This document shows, piece after piece, positions 45,425 to 54,097 of a stretch of 64,000 bases of DNA. The stretch spans positions 1-64,000 of the forward strand of contig WSYC01000003.1 in NCBI GenBank assembly GCA_009773635.1, read 5' to 3'. Source of the DNA: Beijerinckiaceae bacterium. GTDB lineage: Bacteria; Pseudomonadota; Alphaproteobacteria; Rhizobiales; Beijerinckiaceae. Each line of letters opens with the position of its first letter. Position 1 is the first letter of the stretch. A model generated the notes under the pieces. It had not been told where the DNA came from. It saw only the letters and a program-made list of their open reading frames with translations, and made no database searches. Position numbers and translations under genes: made by a program.

Positions 45425-46186
45425 ATGACCTTCCTGCCTGCTGGTGTTGATGCGCTGACCGCAATCCTGCTGATCGGCATTTCCTTCTTCACCTCCGCGC
45501 TGACAGCGGCCTTCGGCATTGGCGGTGGCGTGGCGATGCTCGGCGCGCTTGCGGGCGCTGTGCCGACGAATGTCGTGGTGGCCGTGCACGGCGTCGTGCA
45601 ACTCGGCTCGAACCTCGGGCGTGCCATTCTCCAGCGTGCGCACGCGGATTGGGCTGCCGTTCGCCGGTTCCTGGCCGGCGCCGCCATCGGCGTGGCGCTC
45701 GGTGCATGGCTGTTCGTTTCGTTACCAGAACGATTTCTGCTTGGCCTGCTCGGGGTGTTCATCCTGATCATGGTCTGGGTGCCCAAACCGCGCATTCCCG
45801 GCCTGTCGAAGGCGGGCCTTGTCATCGGCGGCGCGATCTCCTCGGTGCTGACGATGTTCATCGGCGCGACCGGGCCGTTCACGCAGGCCGTGCTTCTGCC
45901 GCTCGGCCTCGACCGCAAGGGGTTGATCGCCACGCATGCGGTGATGATGGCTTTCCAGCACGCGCTGAAGGTCATCGCCTTCGGCTTCATCGGCGTCGCG
46001 CTGATGCCGTGGCTGCCGATGGTGGCCGCGATGATCGTTTCCGGCTTTATCGGCACGGTGACCGGCACTCGGCTGCTGGAAAAAATGCCGGAAGCCCTGT
46101 TCCAGACGATCCTGAAGGTATTGCTGACGGTTGTAGCAATCGATCTGTTGCGCCGGGCCGCCGGGATCAGAATCCCCGGCCTGTAA
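45425..46186 (+). CDS. TauE/SafE-family sulfite/organosulfonate exporter-like membrane protein
   Basis: This integral membrane protein has 253 residues and about eight hydrophobic segments in two repeats. The first repeat has AFGIGGGVAMLGAL and the second FIGATGPFTQAVLLP, the paired glycine/proline signatures of the TauE/SafE (DUF81) family. GGAG is seven bases before ATG 45425. Substrates of the family include sulfite, sulfoacetate and other small anions. No sulfur gene is adjacent, so the substrate is open. It abuts the convergent dsbA-like gene with no gap. Confidence 0.85.
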   Translation: MTFLPAGVDALTAILLIGISFFTSALTAAFGIGGGVAMLGALAGAVPTNVVVAVHGVVQLGSNLGRAILQRAHADWAAVRRFLAGAAIGVALGAWLFVSLPERFLLGLLGVFILIMVWVPKPRIPGLSKAGLVIGGAISSVLTMFIGATGPFTQAVLLPLGLDRKGLIATHAVMMAFQHALKVIAFGFIGVALMPWLPMVAAMIVSGFIGTVTGTRLLEKMPEALFQTILKVLLTVVAIDLLRRAAGIRIPGL

Positions 46187-46846
46187 TCAGCCGCAAGCAG
46201 CCCGCTCGCATTGCCGGAACGCCGCGATCGCGGCCTGCTTCTGCTGAAGGTTGAGGAAGCCGGTGAACCCGTCGCGCCCCAGAAGATAGGACGGCGTCGC
46301 CTGAAACCCGAAACGCTGGCCCAGTGCCGATGCCGCCTTCATGGCTGCCGTGACAGGATCGGAATCAGCATCCTCAACCAGCTTGGCCTTCTTTGCCCCG
46401 AGTTTGAGCGCGACCTCGATCGCATGATTGGCATCGATCGTCCCGCGCCGGGCGAACAGTGCTTCGTGAAAATCCAGATAGCGGCCCGCCTTCTGCTGCG
46501 AGAAGGCCAGCGCCACCCGCGTCGCGCCGATTGAGGGAATGCCGAGCACGGCATAATTCACCAGCGTGACCGCGAGATCCTTGTTGCTCTTGAGCAGCGG
46601 CCGGATTTCCTTCGCGGTCTGCTTGCAGAAGCCGCAGTTGTAATCGAAAAACTCGTAGAGCCGGATATCGGCCTTGGGATCGCCCAGCGTCACGGTGCCC
46701 TGAAGCCCGTCAAGTCCTGAAAGCACCTCCACCGGAATAGGGTAGAACTCGGCTTTCTCCGCAGTGGCCTGCGCGCGCGCCGCGAACGGCAGAGCTGCAA
46801 AGCCTCCGGCAAGTCCGCCGATCAGAACGCGACGGGAAACGCTCAT
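46187..46846 (-). CDS. DsbA-family thioredoxin-fold periplasmic oxidoreductase
   Basis: This thiol oxidoreductase has 219 residues with an N-terminal signal (SRRVLIGGLAGGFAALPFAARAQA, with RR that may allow Tat export), of which VLIGGLAGGFAALPF is the hydrophobic core. The active site is C71-G-F-C74 in FDYNCGFCKQT, with the cis-proline loop at QATPSYLL. The CGFC motif resembles BdbD/ScsC/DsbG-like members more than E. coli DsbA (CPHC). A C-terminal Cys pair (CERAAC) is additional. Its ATG overlaps the fabI stop by four bases (ATGA), so it is the last gene of the fab operon. Confidence 0.87.
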   Translation of the reverse strand: MSVSRRVLIGGLAGGFAALPFAARAQATAEKAEFYPIPVEVLSGLDGLQGTVTLGDPKADIRLYEFFDYNCGFCKQTAKEIRPLLKSNKDLAVTLVNYAVLGIPSIGATRVALAFSQQKAGRYLDFHEALFARRGTIDANHAIEVALKLGAKKAKLVEDADSDPVTAAMKAASALGQRFGFQATPSYLLGRDGFTGFLNLQQKQAAIAAFRQCERAACG

Positions 46847-47649
46847 TCTTCAGCCTCAGCCTTCATATCTTCGGCGCGCGGCATCTTCATGATCGAATAG
46901 CCACTGTCGACATAGTGGATTTCGCCGGTAACGCCGCCGGAGAGGTCCGAGAGGAGATACAGCGCAGAGCCACCGAGTTCCTCGAGGGTAATCGGGCGAC
47001 GCAACGGCGAATGCTTCGTCTGGTAGGCGAAGGTGAAGCGCGCGTCGGTGATCCCCGCGCCGGCAAGCGTGCGCACGGGACCGGCCGAGATCGCGTTGAC
47101 GCGGATGCCGTCGCGGCCAAGGTCTGCCGCGAGATAGCGCACGGAGGATTCGAGCGCCGCTTTCGCCACACCCATCACGTTGTAGTTCGGGGAGACGCGG
47201 TTGGCACCGCCGTAGGTCAACGTCAGGAGCGAGCCGCCATTCGGCATCATCGCTGCCGCGCGCTTCGCGATTTCCGTGAAGGAGAAGCAGGAAATCACCA
47301 TCGTCCGCGTGAAATTCTCGCGGGTGGTATCGGCGTAACGGCCCTTCAGCTCGTTCTTGTCGGAAAAGCCGATGGCATGGATGACGAAATCGAGCGTCCC
47401 CCACTTCTCTTTCAGTGTCTCGAAGACAGCATCGACCGACGCAATATCCTCGACGTCGCAGGGGATCACCAGCGACGAGCCGACGCTTTCCGCCAGTGGT
47501 TTGACGCGCTTGCCGAGCGCCTCGCCCTGATAGGTGAAGGCGAGTTCAGCGCCCTGCGCGGCCAGCGTTTTCGCCATGCCCCAGGCGATCGAATTCTGGT
47601 TCGCGACACCCATGATGAGGCCGCGTTTTCCTGCCATCAGCGACATCAT
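46843..47649 (-). CDS. fabI: Enoyl-[acyl-carrier-protein] reductase (NADH)
   Basis: This enzyme (268 residues) carries out the last reduction of each fatty acid elongation round. It has the FabI-type cofactor loop GLIMGVANQNSIAWGMAK, IPCDVED, and the catalytic Tyr/Lys in SPNYNVMGVAKAALE, which match the triclosan-target family. GGGAG lies eight bases before ATG 47649; a second ATG follows at once. It is downstream of fabA and fabB on the same strand, with a DUF3303-like gene in between, and is coupled to the dsbA-like gene by an ATGA overlap. Confidence 0.95.
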   Translation of the reverse strand: MMSLMAGKRGLIMGVANQNSIAWGMAKTLAAQGAELAFTYQGEALGKRVKPLAESVGSSLVIPCDVEDIASVDAVFETLKEKWGTLDFVIHAIGFSDKNELKGRYADTTRENFTRTMVISCFSFTEIAKRAAAMMPNGGSLLTLTYGGANRVSPNYNVMGVAKAALESSVRYLAADLGRDGIRVNAISAGPVRTLAGAGITDARFTFAYQTKHSPLRRPITLEELGGSALYLLSDLSGGVTGEIHYVDSGYSIMKMPRAEDMKAEAEE

Positions 47650-47677
47650 GCGCGTGGCTCCCTGTTCTTGATTATGG

Positions 47678-47950
47678 TCAAAGATGCTTCTTCACAGCTT
47701 CGTAGGTCTCTTTCGAGCCAACGAGCGGGATGATTTCAAAGCGCGCGAGATCGCCCCAGGCGAGCACCCATTCCTGGAGCAGGCTGGCATCCTCCGTCTC
47801 CATCACCTGGAAGCAGCGCGCGAAATCCGCCGAAATCCAGCTCGAAACGTAATGGAGACCATCCGGGATCATCCGCCCCTTCTCGTGGAAGCGGGTGTAG
47901 ATATCCTTCACGCGGGCCTGATCGAAATGCTCGATCACCATGAACAGCAT
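47678..47950 (-). CDS. DUF3303-like small protein inside the fab operon
   Basis: This is a soluble protein of 90 residues. ATG 47950 is chosen because GAGGAG lies upstream; the frame extends 5 codons further without a site. It opens MLFMVIEHF and contains MIPDGLHYVSSWIS and RCFQVMETEDASLLQEWV, which fit a ferredoxin-like DUF3303 (NIPSNAP/EthD-like) fold as I remember it. No catalytic residues are known. It lies between fabB and fabI with spacings of 28 bases on each side, so it is almost certainly cotranscribed with them. Confidence 0.75.
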   Translation of the reverse strand: MLFMVIEHFDQARVKDIYTRFHEKGRMIPDGLHYVSSWISADFARCFQVMETEDASLLQEWVLAWGDLARFEIIPLVGSKETYEAVKKHL

Positions 47951-47978
47951 GGGCAAACTCCTCACCGGAAGGAGGCGC

Positions 47979-49199
47979 TCACGCCTCCGGATGCTTCAGG
48001 ATGATCGTCGCGTTGGTGCCGCCAAACCCGAAGGAATTGCTCATGACATGCCCGAGCTTGGCGTTGTCGATGCGCTTCCTCACGATGTTCATATCGGCGA
48101 AGGCGGGATCGATTTCCTCGATATGGGCACTCTCGCAGACAAAGCCGTTCTGCATCATGATCAGCGAGTAGATCGCCTCCTGCACGCCGGTTGCACCGAG
48201 GGAGTGGCCCGTCAGCGACTTCGTGGAAGAGATCGGCACACCCGTGGCCTTTGCGCCGAACACTTCGCGGATCGCGTCGATTTCCTTGATATCGCCAACC
48301 GGTGTCGAGGTGCCATGCGGGTTGATGTAATCGATCGGAGCGTTCAGGCCCTGCATCGCCTGCCGCATGCAGCGCACCGCCCCCTCGCCCGAGGGGGCGA
48401 CCATGTCGTAGCCATCCGAGGTCGCGCCATAGCCAACAATCTCAGCGAGGATCTTCGCCCCGCGCGCCTTCGCCATCTCGTATTCCTCGAGCACGACGAC
48501 ACCGGCACCGCCCGCGATCACGAACCCGTCGCGGTTCTTGTCGTAGGCGCGGGACGCGGTTGAGTTGTTGTAGGTCGAAGACATCGCGCCCATCGCATCG
48601 AAGAGCACGGAAAGCGTCCAGTCGAGCTCCTCGCAGCCGCCGGCGAACACGCGATCCTGCTTGCCCCACTGGATCAACTCGTAGGCATTGCCGATGCAAT
48701 GGTTCGAGGTCGCGCAGGCCGAGGAGATCGAGTAATTCACGCCCTTGATCTTGAACCAGGTGGCGAGCGTGGCGGAAGCGGTCGATGACATGCCCTTCGG
48801 CACCGCAAACGGGCCGACACGCTTCGAATTGCCGGATTCGCGCGCCTTGTCGACGGCTTCGATCAGCGCAACGGTGGAGGGGCCGCCTGAGCCCATGACG
48901 ATGCCGGTGCGCTCGTTGGAAATCTCGGCTTCGCTGAGGCCGGCGTTGCGGATGGCCTGATCCATGGCAACATGGTTCCAGGCCGTGCCACCGCCGTGAA
49001 AGCGCAGCGCACGCCGATCGAGGATCGTTGTCGGGTCAAGCGAAGGCATGCCGAACACGCGGGAGCGGAAACCGTGCTCCTCGAAGGAGGGTGAATAGGA
49101 AATGCCCGATTTGGCCTGATGCAGCGAGGCGGTCACCTCCTGCACATCGTTGCCAATCGATGAGACAATGCCCATCCCGGTGATGACGACGCGCCTCAT
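47979..49199 (-). CDS. fabB: Beta-ketoacyl-ACP synthase I
   Basis: This condensing enzyme (406 residues) is needed for elongating unsaturated fatty acids. The catalytic triad is C162 in SSACATSNH, His in [11 protein letters not shown], and His in TGHSLGATG, the KAS I/II Cys-His-His type. The C-terminal [15 protein letters not shown] is typical. ATG 49199 ([10 protein letters not shown]) is the standard KAS N-terminus; the longer frame from 49295 is not homologous. It is placed directly after fabA, which argues for FabB rather than FabF function. Confidence 0.95.
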   Translation of the reverse strand: MRRVVITGMGIVSSIGNDVQEVTASLHQAKSGISYSPSFEEHGFRSRVFGMPSLDPTTILDRRALRFHGGGTAWNHVAMDQAIRNAGLSEAEISNERTGIVMGSGGPSTVALIEAVDKARESGNSKRVGPFAVPKGMSSTASATLATWFKIKGVNYSISSACATSNHCIGNAYELIQWGKQDRVFAGGCEELDWTLSVLFDAMGAMSSTYNNSTASRAYDKNRDGFVIAGGAGVVVLEEYEMAKARGAKILAEIVGYGATSDGYDMVAPSGEGAVRCMRQAMQGLNAPIDYINPHGTSTPVGDIKEIDAIREVFGAKATGVPISSTKSLTGHSLGATGVQEAIYSLIMMQNGFVCESAHIEEIDPAFADMNIVRKRIDNAKLGHVMSNSFGFGGTNATIILKHPEA

Positions 49200-49373
49200 A
49201 TCCCTCACTCCATCCAACCGCGCGGGCTCGGCTTGCGGGTCCGGCGGGCCGTTGATCTCACGCGCTGACATGGACCGTCGCGCGGTCTTTCGCAAGGGGT
49301 AACCACACCATCCGGAGGAATTGATCTGGTAAAATCACCCCTCAAATGCGTGTGAATGCCGAGTTTGCCATGA

Positions 49374-49399
49374 GTTTTGCGTCGTTGGCGACGCAAAAC
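49374..49399 (-). terminator. Strong hairpin between fabA and fabB
   Basis: An 11-bp perfect stem (GTTTTGCGTCG / CGACGCAAAAC) with a 4-base loop lies 49 bases past the fabA stop and 175 bases before fabB. A T-run is not adjacent. It could attenuate, or set differential stability of, the fabA and fabB messages. Confidence 0.5.
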
Positions 49400-49448
49400 A
49401 ACGCAATATGACAAAAGGCGCCGTTCACGATCTCGTTCCGGCCGGCTT

Positions 49449-49970
49449 TCACGTTGGCTGGAACAGCCCAACGCGCATATCGCTGGTGGTGTAGATGCGC
49501 TTGCCATCCGCCTCGAGCCAGCCATCGGCGATGCCGAGCACAAGCTTGCCCTTGAAGACGCGCTTGAAATCGACGCCGTAGACGACCTTTTTTGTCGTCG
49601 GCAGCACCTGCTCGGCGAATTTGACCTCGCCGACACCCAGCGCGCGACCGCGGCCCGGCAGTCCGAGCCAGCCAAGGTAGAAGCCGGTCAACTGCCAGAG
49701 CGCATCAAGCCCGAGGCAGCCCGGCATCACCGGGTCACCCTTGAAGTGGCAGGGAAAGAACCAGAGGTCGGGCCGCACATCGAGTTCGGCACGGATATGG
49801 CCCTTGTTGTTGGCGCCGCCCGCTTCCGTGACCTCGACGATGCGATCGAACATCAGCATCGGCGGCATCGGGAGCTGGGCGTTGCCCATGCCGAACAATT
49901 CGCCGCGCCCGCAGGCCAGAAGCTCTTCATAGGTGAAGCTCGATTGCCGCGTCGTCACTTCGCTGCTCAT
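49449..49970 (-). CDS. fabA: 3-hydroxydecanoyl-ACP dehydratase/isomerase
   Basis: This enzyme (173 residues) introduces the cis double bond in anaerobic unsaturated fatty acid synthesis. The hot-dog active site is H75 in [19 protein letters not shown], with the conserved aspartate D89, spaced 14 residues as in E. coli FabA. It starts with [25 protein letters not shown] 49970 fits the family N-terminus. It is the first gene of the fab cluster and stands divergent from irr, with a GACCAAA/TTTGGTC inverted repeat in the shared promoter region. Confidence 0.95.
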   Translation of the reverse strand: MSSEVTTRQSSFTYEELLACGRGELFGMGNAQLPMPPMLMFDRIVEVTEAGGANNKGHIRAELDVRPDLWFFPCHFKGDPVMPGCLGLDALWQLTGFYLGWLGLPGRGRALGVGEVKFAEQVLPTTKKVVYGVDFKRVFKGKLVLGIADGWLEADGKRIYTTSDMRVGLFQPT

Positions 49971-50048
49971 TGTCGTCGGTTCCGCCCCGTTTATGGCCCG
50001 GCTTGCGCCGGAAGCTGCCGTCATTCCTTCATCAGGTCCTCCCGTCTA

Positions 50049-50084
50049 GACCAAATCTGCGCGCGGCAGAACTGAATTTTGGTC
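50049..50084. promoter_or_regulatory. Inverted repeat GACCAAA-N22-TTTGGTC in the fabA-irr promoter region
   Basis: Perfect 7-bp arms lie 79-114 bases upstream of fabA. On the minus strand the distal arm overlaps a CAAAAT that is 17 bases from TTGCCG, a possible fabA promoter. This may be an operator of a fatty acid or iron regulator; it does not match the ICE motif I recall for Irr. Confidence 0.35.
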
Positions 50085-50177
50085 GAATGAACAGCATCCG
50101 GCAAAATTCCTGCCCCCCGCGGCATCGGCACTTCCCGCGTGAACGGGGGGATTCGGGCGGCCTCATACAGCAGGAAC

Positions 50178-50206
50178 TTGTTTCCGGCAGCCACAAGAGC
50201 TAATTA
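50178..50206 (+). promoter_or_regulatory. Candidate irr promoter
   Basis: TTGTTT and TAATTA are separated by 17 bases, 40 bases upstream of the GTG start. Confidence 0.45.
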
Positions 50207-50245
50207 AGGCTCAGCCGGTAAGATGGCTTGAAACAGGAGAGACTT

Positions 50246-50740
50246 GTGGCGCGGATGGTCACGCTGATCAGGGGAACGGGACAGGGCACCTCGCCCGAGG
50301 CGCAGCGCGCCGTGCCGAGCCTTGCCGGCTGCCCGGTCCATGACCTCAAGGAGCGCCTGCGCGATGTCGGCCTCCGGCCCACGCGCCAGCGCGTCGCGCT
50401 CGGCTGGCTGCTGTTCGGCCGCGGCGATCGCCACCTTTCAGCTGAAACGCTGTTCGAGGAAGCCAACCGCGCCCGCGTGCCGGTGAGCCTTGCGACCATC
50501 TACAACACGCTGAACCAGTTCACGCAGGTCGGCCTCCTGCGCGAGATCGCGATGGATGGTTCGCGCACCTATTTCGACACCAACACCAGCCATCACCACC
50601 ATTTCTTCGTCGAAGGCGGAGACGGCCTCGTGGATATCCCGGAGCAGGATATCGCGGTGACGAACCTGCCGGTGCCGCCCGAGGGCATGGAGATCAGCCG
50701 TGTCGAAGTGGTTGTGCGGCTCAGGAAGAAGACGAGCTGA
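50246..50740 (+). CDS. irr: Iron response regulator Irr (Fur family)
   Basis: This Fur-family regulator (about 164 residues) is of the alphaproteobacterial Irr type, which controls heme synthesis and iron genes through heme-dependent stability. The winged HTH includes LRPTRQRVALGWLLFG and SLATIYNTLNQF. The histidine cluster H116-H119 in TSHHHHFFVEG is the Irr heme/metal site. GTG 50246 is preferred because AGGAGAG lies four bases upstream; TTG 50228 and ATG 50255 are alternatives. Irr next to fabA/fabB is a recurrent arrangement in Hyphomicrobiales. The cysteine-containing heme regulatory motif GCP is present near the N-terminus. Confidence 0.9.
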   Translation: MARMVTLIRGTGQGTSPEAQRAVPSLAGCPVHDLKERLRDVGLRPTRQRVALGWLLFGRGDRHLSAETLFEEANRARVPVSLATIYNTLNQFTQVGLLREIAMDGSRTYFDTNTSHHHHFFVEGGDGLVDIPEQDIAVTNLPVPPEGMEISRVEVVVRLRKKTS

Positions 50741-50773
50741 GGCCCGCTCGCGCGCAATTTCACGCGCAGGCCG

Positions 50774-51319
50774 TTATTTCACCCGTTCATCGGCGTAGAC
50801 GCCCCAGACGGCATCCTTCTTCAGGTAGCCCGAATAACCCTCGATCGACACCTTGCACCAGCTCACCGTGCAATTCTCGACGTTGGCGATCACGCCCGGC
50901 TGGAGCCGCGCGACGACAGCAGCACCGTCCCGGTCATCCTTCATCAGATTTTGCTCGGGCTTGTCCTTGCCAGCGCGGACGATCACCGTGCGCCGGTTCG
51001 AGAGCCGGCCGAAATAGACCCAGCCATCGGTTGATTCGGAATCGCGGATGCGGCGCCATTGCTCGTGCTCGCCGATGACCTCGACCGGCAGACCCTCGCG
51101 CTTGAACACCCACTTGATGCGATGCTCCTTGCTCGGCCCCTCGCGCATCGGCGTATCCGACGGCTTGAGGCTGACAAAGCGGGGGATCGGCAGCTTGGTG
51201 ACCGAGCCGGTTGTTGTCTCCTGCGCCCCGGCACCGGCGGCAAACATCAGACCGGCAAACATCAGACCTGCCAGCATCCCCGCCAGCACTCTCGTTTTGC
51301 AGCGGCTGAAAACGGTCAT
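50774..51319 (-). CDS. Secreted SH3-domain protein
   Basis: This exported protein has 181 residues with a signal peptide (core LAGMLAGLMFAGLMFAAGAG, ending AGAQE). The mature region has an SH3_3-like fold: LKPSDTPMREGPSKEH, GLPVEVIGEHEQWRRI, DGWVYFGRLSNRRTV, then a second half ending VSIEGYSGYLKKDAVWGVY. Bacterial SH3 domains often bind peptidoglycan. Function is not known beyond the fold. The signal peptide carries a 15-base tandem repeat. It converges with irr, 33 bases apart. Confidence 0.8.
   Translation of the reverse strand: MTVFSRCKTRVLAGMLAGLMFAGLMFAAGAGAQETTTGSVTKLPIPRFVSLKPSDTPMREGPSKEHRIKWVFKREGLPVEVIGEHEQWRRIRDSESTDGWVYFGRLSNRRTVIVRAGKDKPEQNLMKDDRDGAAVVARLQPGVIANVENCTVSWCKVSIEGYSGYLKKDAVWGVYADERVK
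51239..51268. repeat. 15-base perfect tandem repeat in a signal peptide
   Basis: GGCAAACATCAGACC occurs twice in direct succession. It is in frame and encodes AGLMF twice in the hydrophobic core of the SH3 protein's signal peptide. A short slippage-type duplication is likely. Confidence 0.85.
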
Positions 51320-51565
51320 CGGCGGCAGGCCTCCTGCGATCGGTTTGTCATGATCGCCCCGGGGATGCTAACCCTTTGTGGCCAGCGCAAGGCGCAACGA
51401 AATTCGGTTCGACATCTGTTTTTTGTCGATGCCCGTTAACGTTCCGTTTATTGCGCGCTAAAGAACATGAGCGACGGCATCGATGCGTGGTTTTCCGGCC
51501 CCAAAGCGCTGGCAGAACGACTCAAACCCTGCCATGGACAAGAACACCTGCTGGACGAAAAGCCG

Positions 51566-52564
51566 ATGAATCGCGAAAAACCGCTCGTCATCCTCACCCG
51601 CCGCCTGCCGGAGGGGATCGAGACGCGCATGCACGAACTCTTCGATCTCGTCCGCAACGGGAGCGATGAGCCACTCGCGCGCGAAGCGCTGGCCGCCGCC
51701 ATGCAGCGCGCGCGCGTCCTCGTGCCGACGATCACCGACCGGATCGATGCCGAGCTGATCGCGGCCGCAGGGCCGCAACTCAAACTGATCGCCAACTTCG
51801 GCAATGGCACGGACAACATCGATGTCGCCGCCGCCATGAAGCGCGGCATCACCGTCACCAATACACCCGGCGTTCTCACCGAAGACATGGCGGATTTCAC
51901 GATGGCGCTGATCGTCGCGGTCGCCCGTCGCTTTGTCGAGGGCGTGCGCGTCGTGCCGGCCGGCAACTGGCACGGCTGGTCACCAAGCTGGATGCTCGGC
52001 CACCGCATCCACGGCAAGCGCCTCGGCATCATCGGCATGGGCCGCATCGGCCTTGCGGTGGCGCGCCGCGCCCGCGCCTTCGGGCTTCAGGTGCACTATC
52101 ACAACCGCCGCCCGGCGCCCAAACGCGTCGAGGAGGAATTGCAGGCAACCTATTGGGACAGCCTCGACCGGATGCTGGCGCGGATGGATATCATCTCCGT
52201 GCACTGCCCGCATACGCCGGCAACCTTCCATCTCCTGTCCGCCCGCCGCCTCAAGCTGATGAAGCCGGATGCGATCCTCGTGAACACGGCGCGCGGCGAA
52301 ATCGTCGATACCGACGCGCTCTCGGATGTCCTGGAATCAGGCCAGCTCGCGGGAGCCGCGCTCGACGTTTACGAGCACGAGCCGGCGGTATCCCCGCGCC
52401 TGGTGCGCCTCGCGGAACAGGGCAAGGTGGCGCTGATGCCGCACATGGGCTCATCGACGGTCGAAAGCCGCAATGAGATGGGCGAGAAGGTCATCATCAA
52501 CATCAAGACCTTCATCGACGGGCACACCCCGCCCGACCGCGTGCTGGTGCTGCCAGGCGGGTGA
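51566..52564 (+). CDS. D-isomer-specific 2-hydroxyacid dehydrogenase (glyoxylate/D-glycerate reductase-like)
   Basis: This NAD(P)-dependent enzyme has 332 residues. The cofactor motif is LGIIGMGRIGLAVARRAR, and the catalytic residues follow the family: Arg in VNTARGEIVDTD, Glu in ALDVYEHEPAV, and His in MPHMGSSTVE. N-terminal substrate loop: NFGNGTDNID. The closest fit is the glyoxylate reductase/D-glycerate dehydrogenase group. ATG 51566 (MNREKPLVIL) is preferred over ATG 51467, which would add 33 non-homologous residues. It converges on the NDUFA9-like gene with a 4-base gap. Confidence 0.88.
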   Translation: MNREKPLVILTRRLPEGIETRMHELFDLVRNGSDEPLAREALAAAMQRARVLVPTITDRIDAELIAAAGPQLKLIANFGNGTDNIDVAAAMKRGITVTNTPGVLTEDMADFTMALIVAVARRFVEGVRVVPAGNWHGWSPSWMLGHRIHGKRLGIIGMGRIGLAVARRARAFGLQVHYHNRRPAPKRVEEELQATYWDSLDRMLARMDIISVHCPHTPATFHLLSARRLKLMKPDAILVNTARGEIVDTDALSDVLESGQLAGAALDVYEHEPAVSPRLVRLAEQGKVALMPHMGSSTVESRNEMGEKVIINIKTFIDGHTPPDRVLVLPGG

Positions 52565-52568
52565 AACC

Positions 52569-53534
52569 TCACGCCGCCTGTGGCTTCTCGAACTGCCCGT
52601 GCTTGCGGAAGGCGTAGAGATAGCTCGGCACCACCGATTCATAGGTTGTGGGCGTAATGCCAAGGCCCTGAAGCGTGCGGCCCTCAACCGCCGCCGCCGC
52701 GCTGACCACATTGTCGGTTTCCAGCAGCGTCACCTGATCCACCGTCAGCAGCTTGCCGGGCAGGAGCTCCAGCACGCTCGCCTGCATCTTCGCGATGGCG
52801 AACGGCAGGTTCACCAGCGCGCGGCTGCGGCCGGTAACAGCCAGAATGTATTCGAGCAGAGCCTTGAACGAGGCCACCTCTGGCCCGCCAAGCTCATAGA
52901 CCGCGCCCGGCTTCGCACCGCCGTTCAGCGCCTCGACCGCGGCTTCCGCGACATCGCCCACGTAAACCGGCTGGAACTTCGTCTCGCCGCCGCCGATCAG
53001 CGGCAGGGCCGGCGTGAACCGCGCCATGTTCGCGAAGCGGTTGAAGAGCTGGTCCTCCGGCCCGAAAACGATGGACGGACGCAGCACCACAGCGGTCGGC
53101 ACGGCGGACAGCACAGCCGCTTCGCCGAGCGCCTTCGAACGCGCGTAATCCGACGCCGAACCGGCATCTGCGCCAATGGCGGAGACATGCACGAGGTGGG
53201 TGATTCCAGCCTTTGCGGCCTCTTCCGCGACAAAGCGCGCGCCCTGAGCCTGCACGGTTGAAAACTTCTGCCGGCCGCTCTCGGCGAGGATGCCGACGAG
53301 GTTGATCACCGCATCCGCGCCGGCCATCGCCCGCGCGATCGAGTTGCGGTAGCGCAGGTTGGCCTGAACAGCGTGGATCTGCCCGACACCGCCGAGCGGC
53401 TGGAGATGCCCGGCGAGATCCGGCCGGCGCACCGCAACGCGGACCCGCCACCCATCCCTGGCCAGCGCCCGCACCAGATGCCGCCCGACAAACCCGGACC
53501 CACCAAAACTAGTCAATTCGCGCCGAGGGATCAA
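52569..53534 (-). CDS. NAD(P)-binding protein, complex I NDUFA9-like (extended SDR)
   Basis: This atypical SDR has about 321 residues. It carries FGGSGFVGRHLVRALA, VNLVGILAESGRQKF, HVSAIGADAGSASDYARSK and RPSIVFGPEDQLFNRF, matching the NDUFA9-like family found in alphaproteobacteria and mitochondria. The N-terminus is odd. The frame is closed by a TGA just upstream, and only TTG codons (53534 or 53516) precede the motif, where homologues normally have a methionine and a short beta strand (LVTVFGG). A degraded start or a small frame change is possible. It is downstream of the small membrane protein gene on the same strand. Confidence 0.8.
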   Translation of the reverse strand: MIPRRELTSFGGSGFVGRHLVRALARDGWRVRVAVRRPDLAGHLQPLGGVGQIHAVQANLRYRNSIARAMAGADAVINLVGILAESGRQKFSTVQAQGARFVAEEAAKAGITHLVHVSAIGADAGSASDYARSKALGEAAVLSAVPTAVVLRPSIVFGPEDQLFNRFANMARFTPALPLIGGGETKFQPVYVGDVAEAAVEALNGGAKPGAVYELGGPEVASFKALLEYILAVTGRSRALVNLPFAIAKMQASVLELLPGKLLTVDQVTLLETDNVVSAAAAVEGRTLQGLGITPTTYESVVPSYLYAFRKHGQFEKPQAA

Positions 53535-53580
53535 TCACCCGGAGGTCTCGGATCGCACTCCCCGGGGCTGATATCCCAGA

Positions 53581-53943
53581 TCAACCCTGCCGCCGGGAGC
53601 GGCGCGCCGGAACCCGGGACAGGGCGGGCGTCAGCGCGGCCAGTTCGCGCTTTCCCGAACGCGGCCCCGAATCACGACCCTTGCCCAGCATCATGACCGC
53701 GCCGCCGGTCACCACGCTGGCGAAGGTGACCATGCTGCCGACGGAAAGAAGGGCCAGCGCGATGGCACCATCAGCGGAGAGTGTCAGCAGCTTGCGCAAA
53801 TGCCCGATATCGAGCGCCAGAACGCCGGCAACAAACAGCAGGCCGAGCCCGGCACCCCAGAGCGCATTGATGGCCAGCATGGCCAGAAGCGGCGAAGCCT
53901 GGCGGCTTGCCGGATCGCGAGAACCAGAATAATCCCTGTTCAT
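53581..53943 (-). CDS. Small hypothetical membrane protein with two helices
   Basis: I do not recognise this 120-residue protein. ATG 53943 has a clear GGAGGAATT ribosome site. Two hydrophobic helices are seen (about 20-45 and 58-85) separated by a short charged loop (GHLRKLLTLSADG), and the C-terminal 30 residues are arginine-rich. It lies 46 bases upstream of the NDUFA9-like gene and is probably cotranscribed with it. Confidence 0.65.
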   Translation of the reverse strand: MNRDYSGSRDPASRQASPLLAMLAINALWGAGLGLLFVAGVLALDIGHLRKLLTLSADGAIALALLSVGSMVTFASVVTGGAVMMLGKGRDSGPRSGKRELAALTPALSRVPARRSRRQG

Positions 53944-54097
53944 GTCGAATTCCTCCGCAACGCATTGCGCCCTGTCGGCAGTCTATGCCCACGAATGAAG
54001 GACGCAACGGGAAAAACAGGCTAGGCGTTCGCCAGACAAAGTCTTTGCGCGGAGCCGGTTGACAATCGAACGCGGCATCGCCATTGAAGCGATCTGG

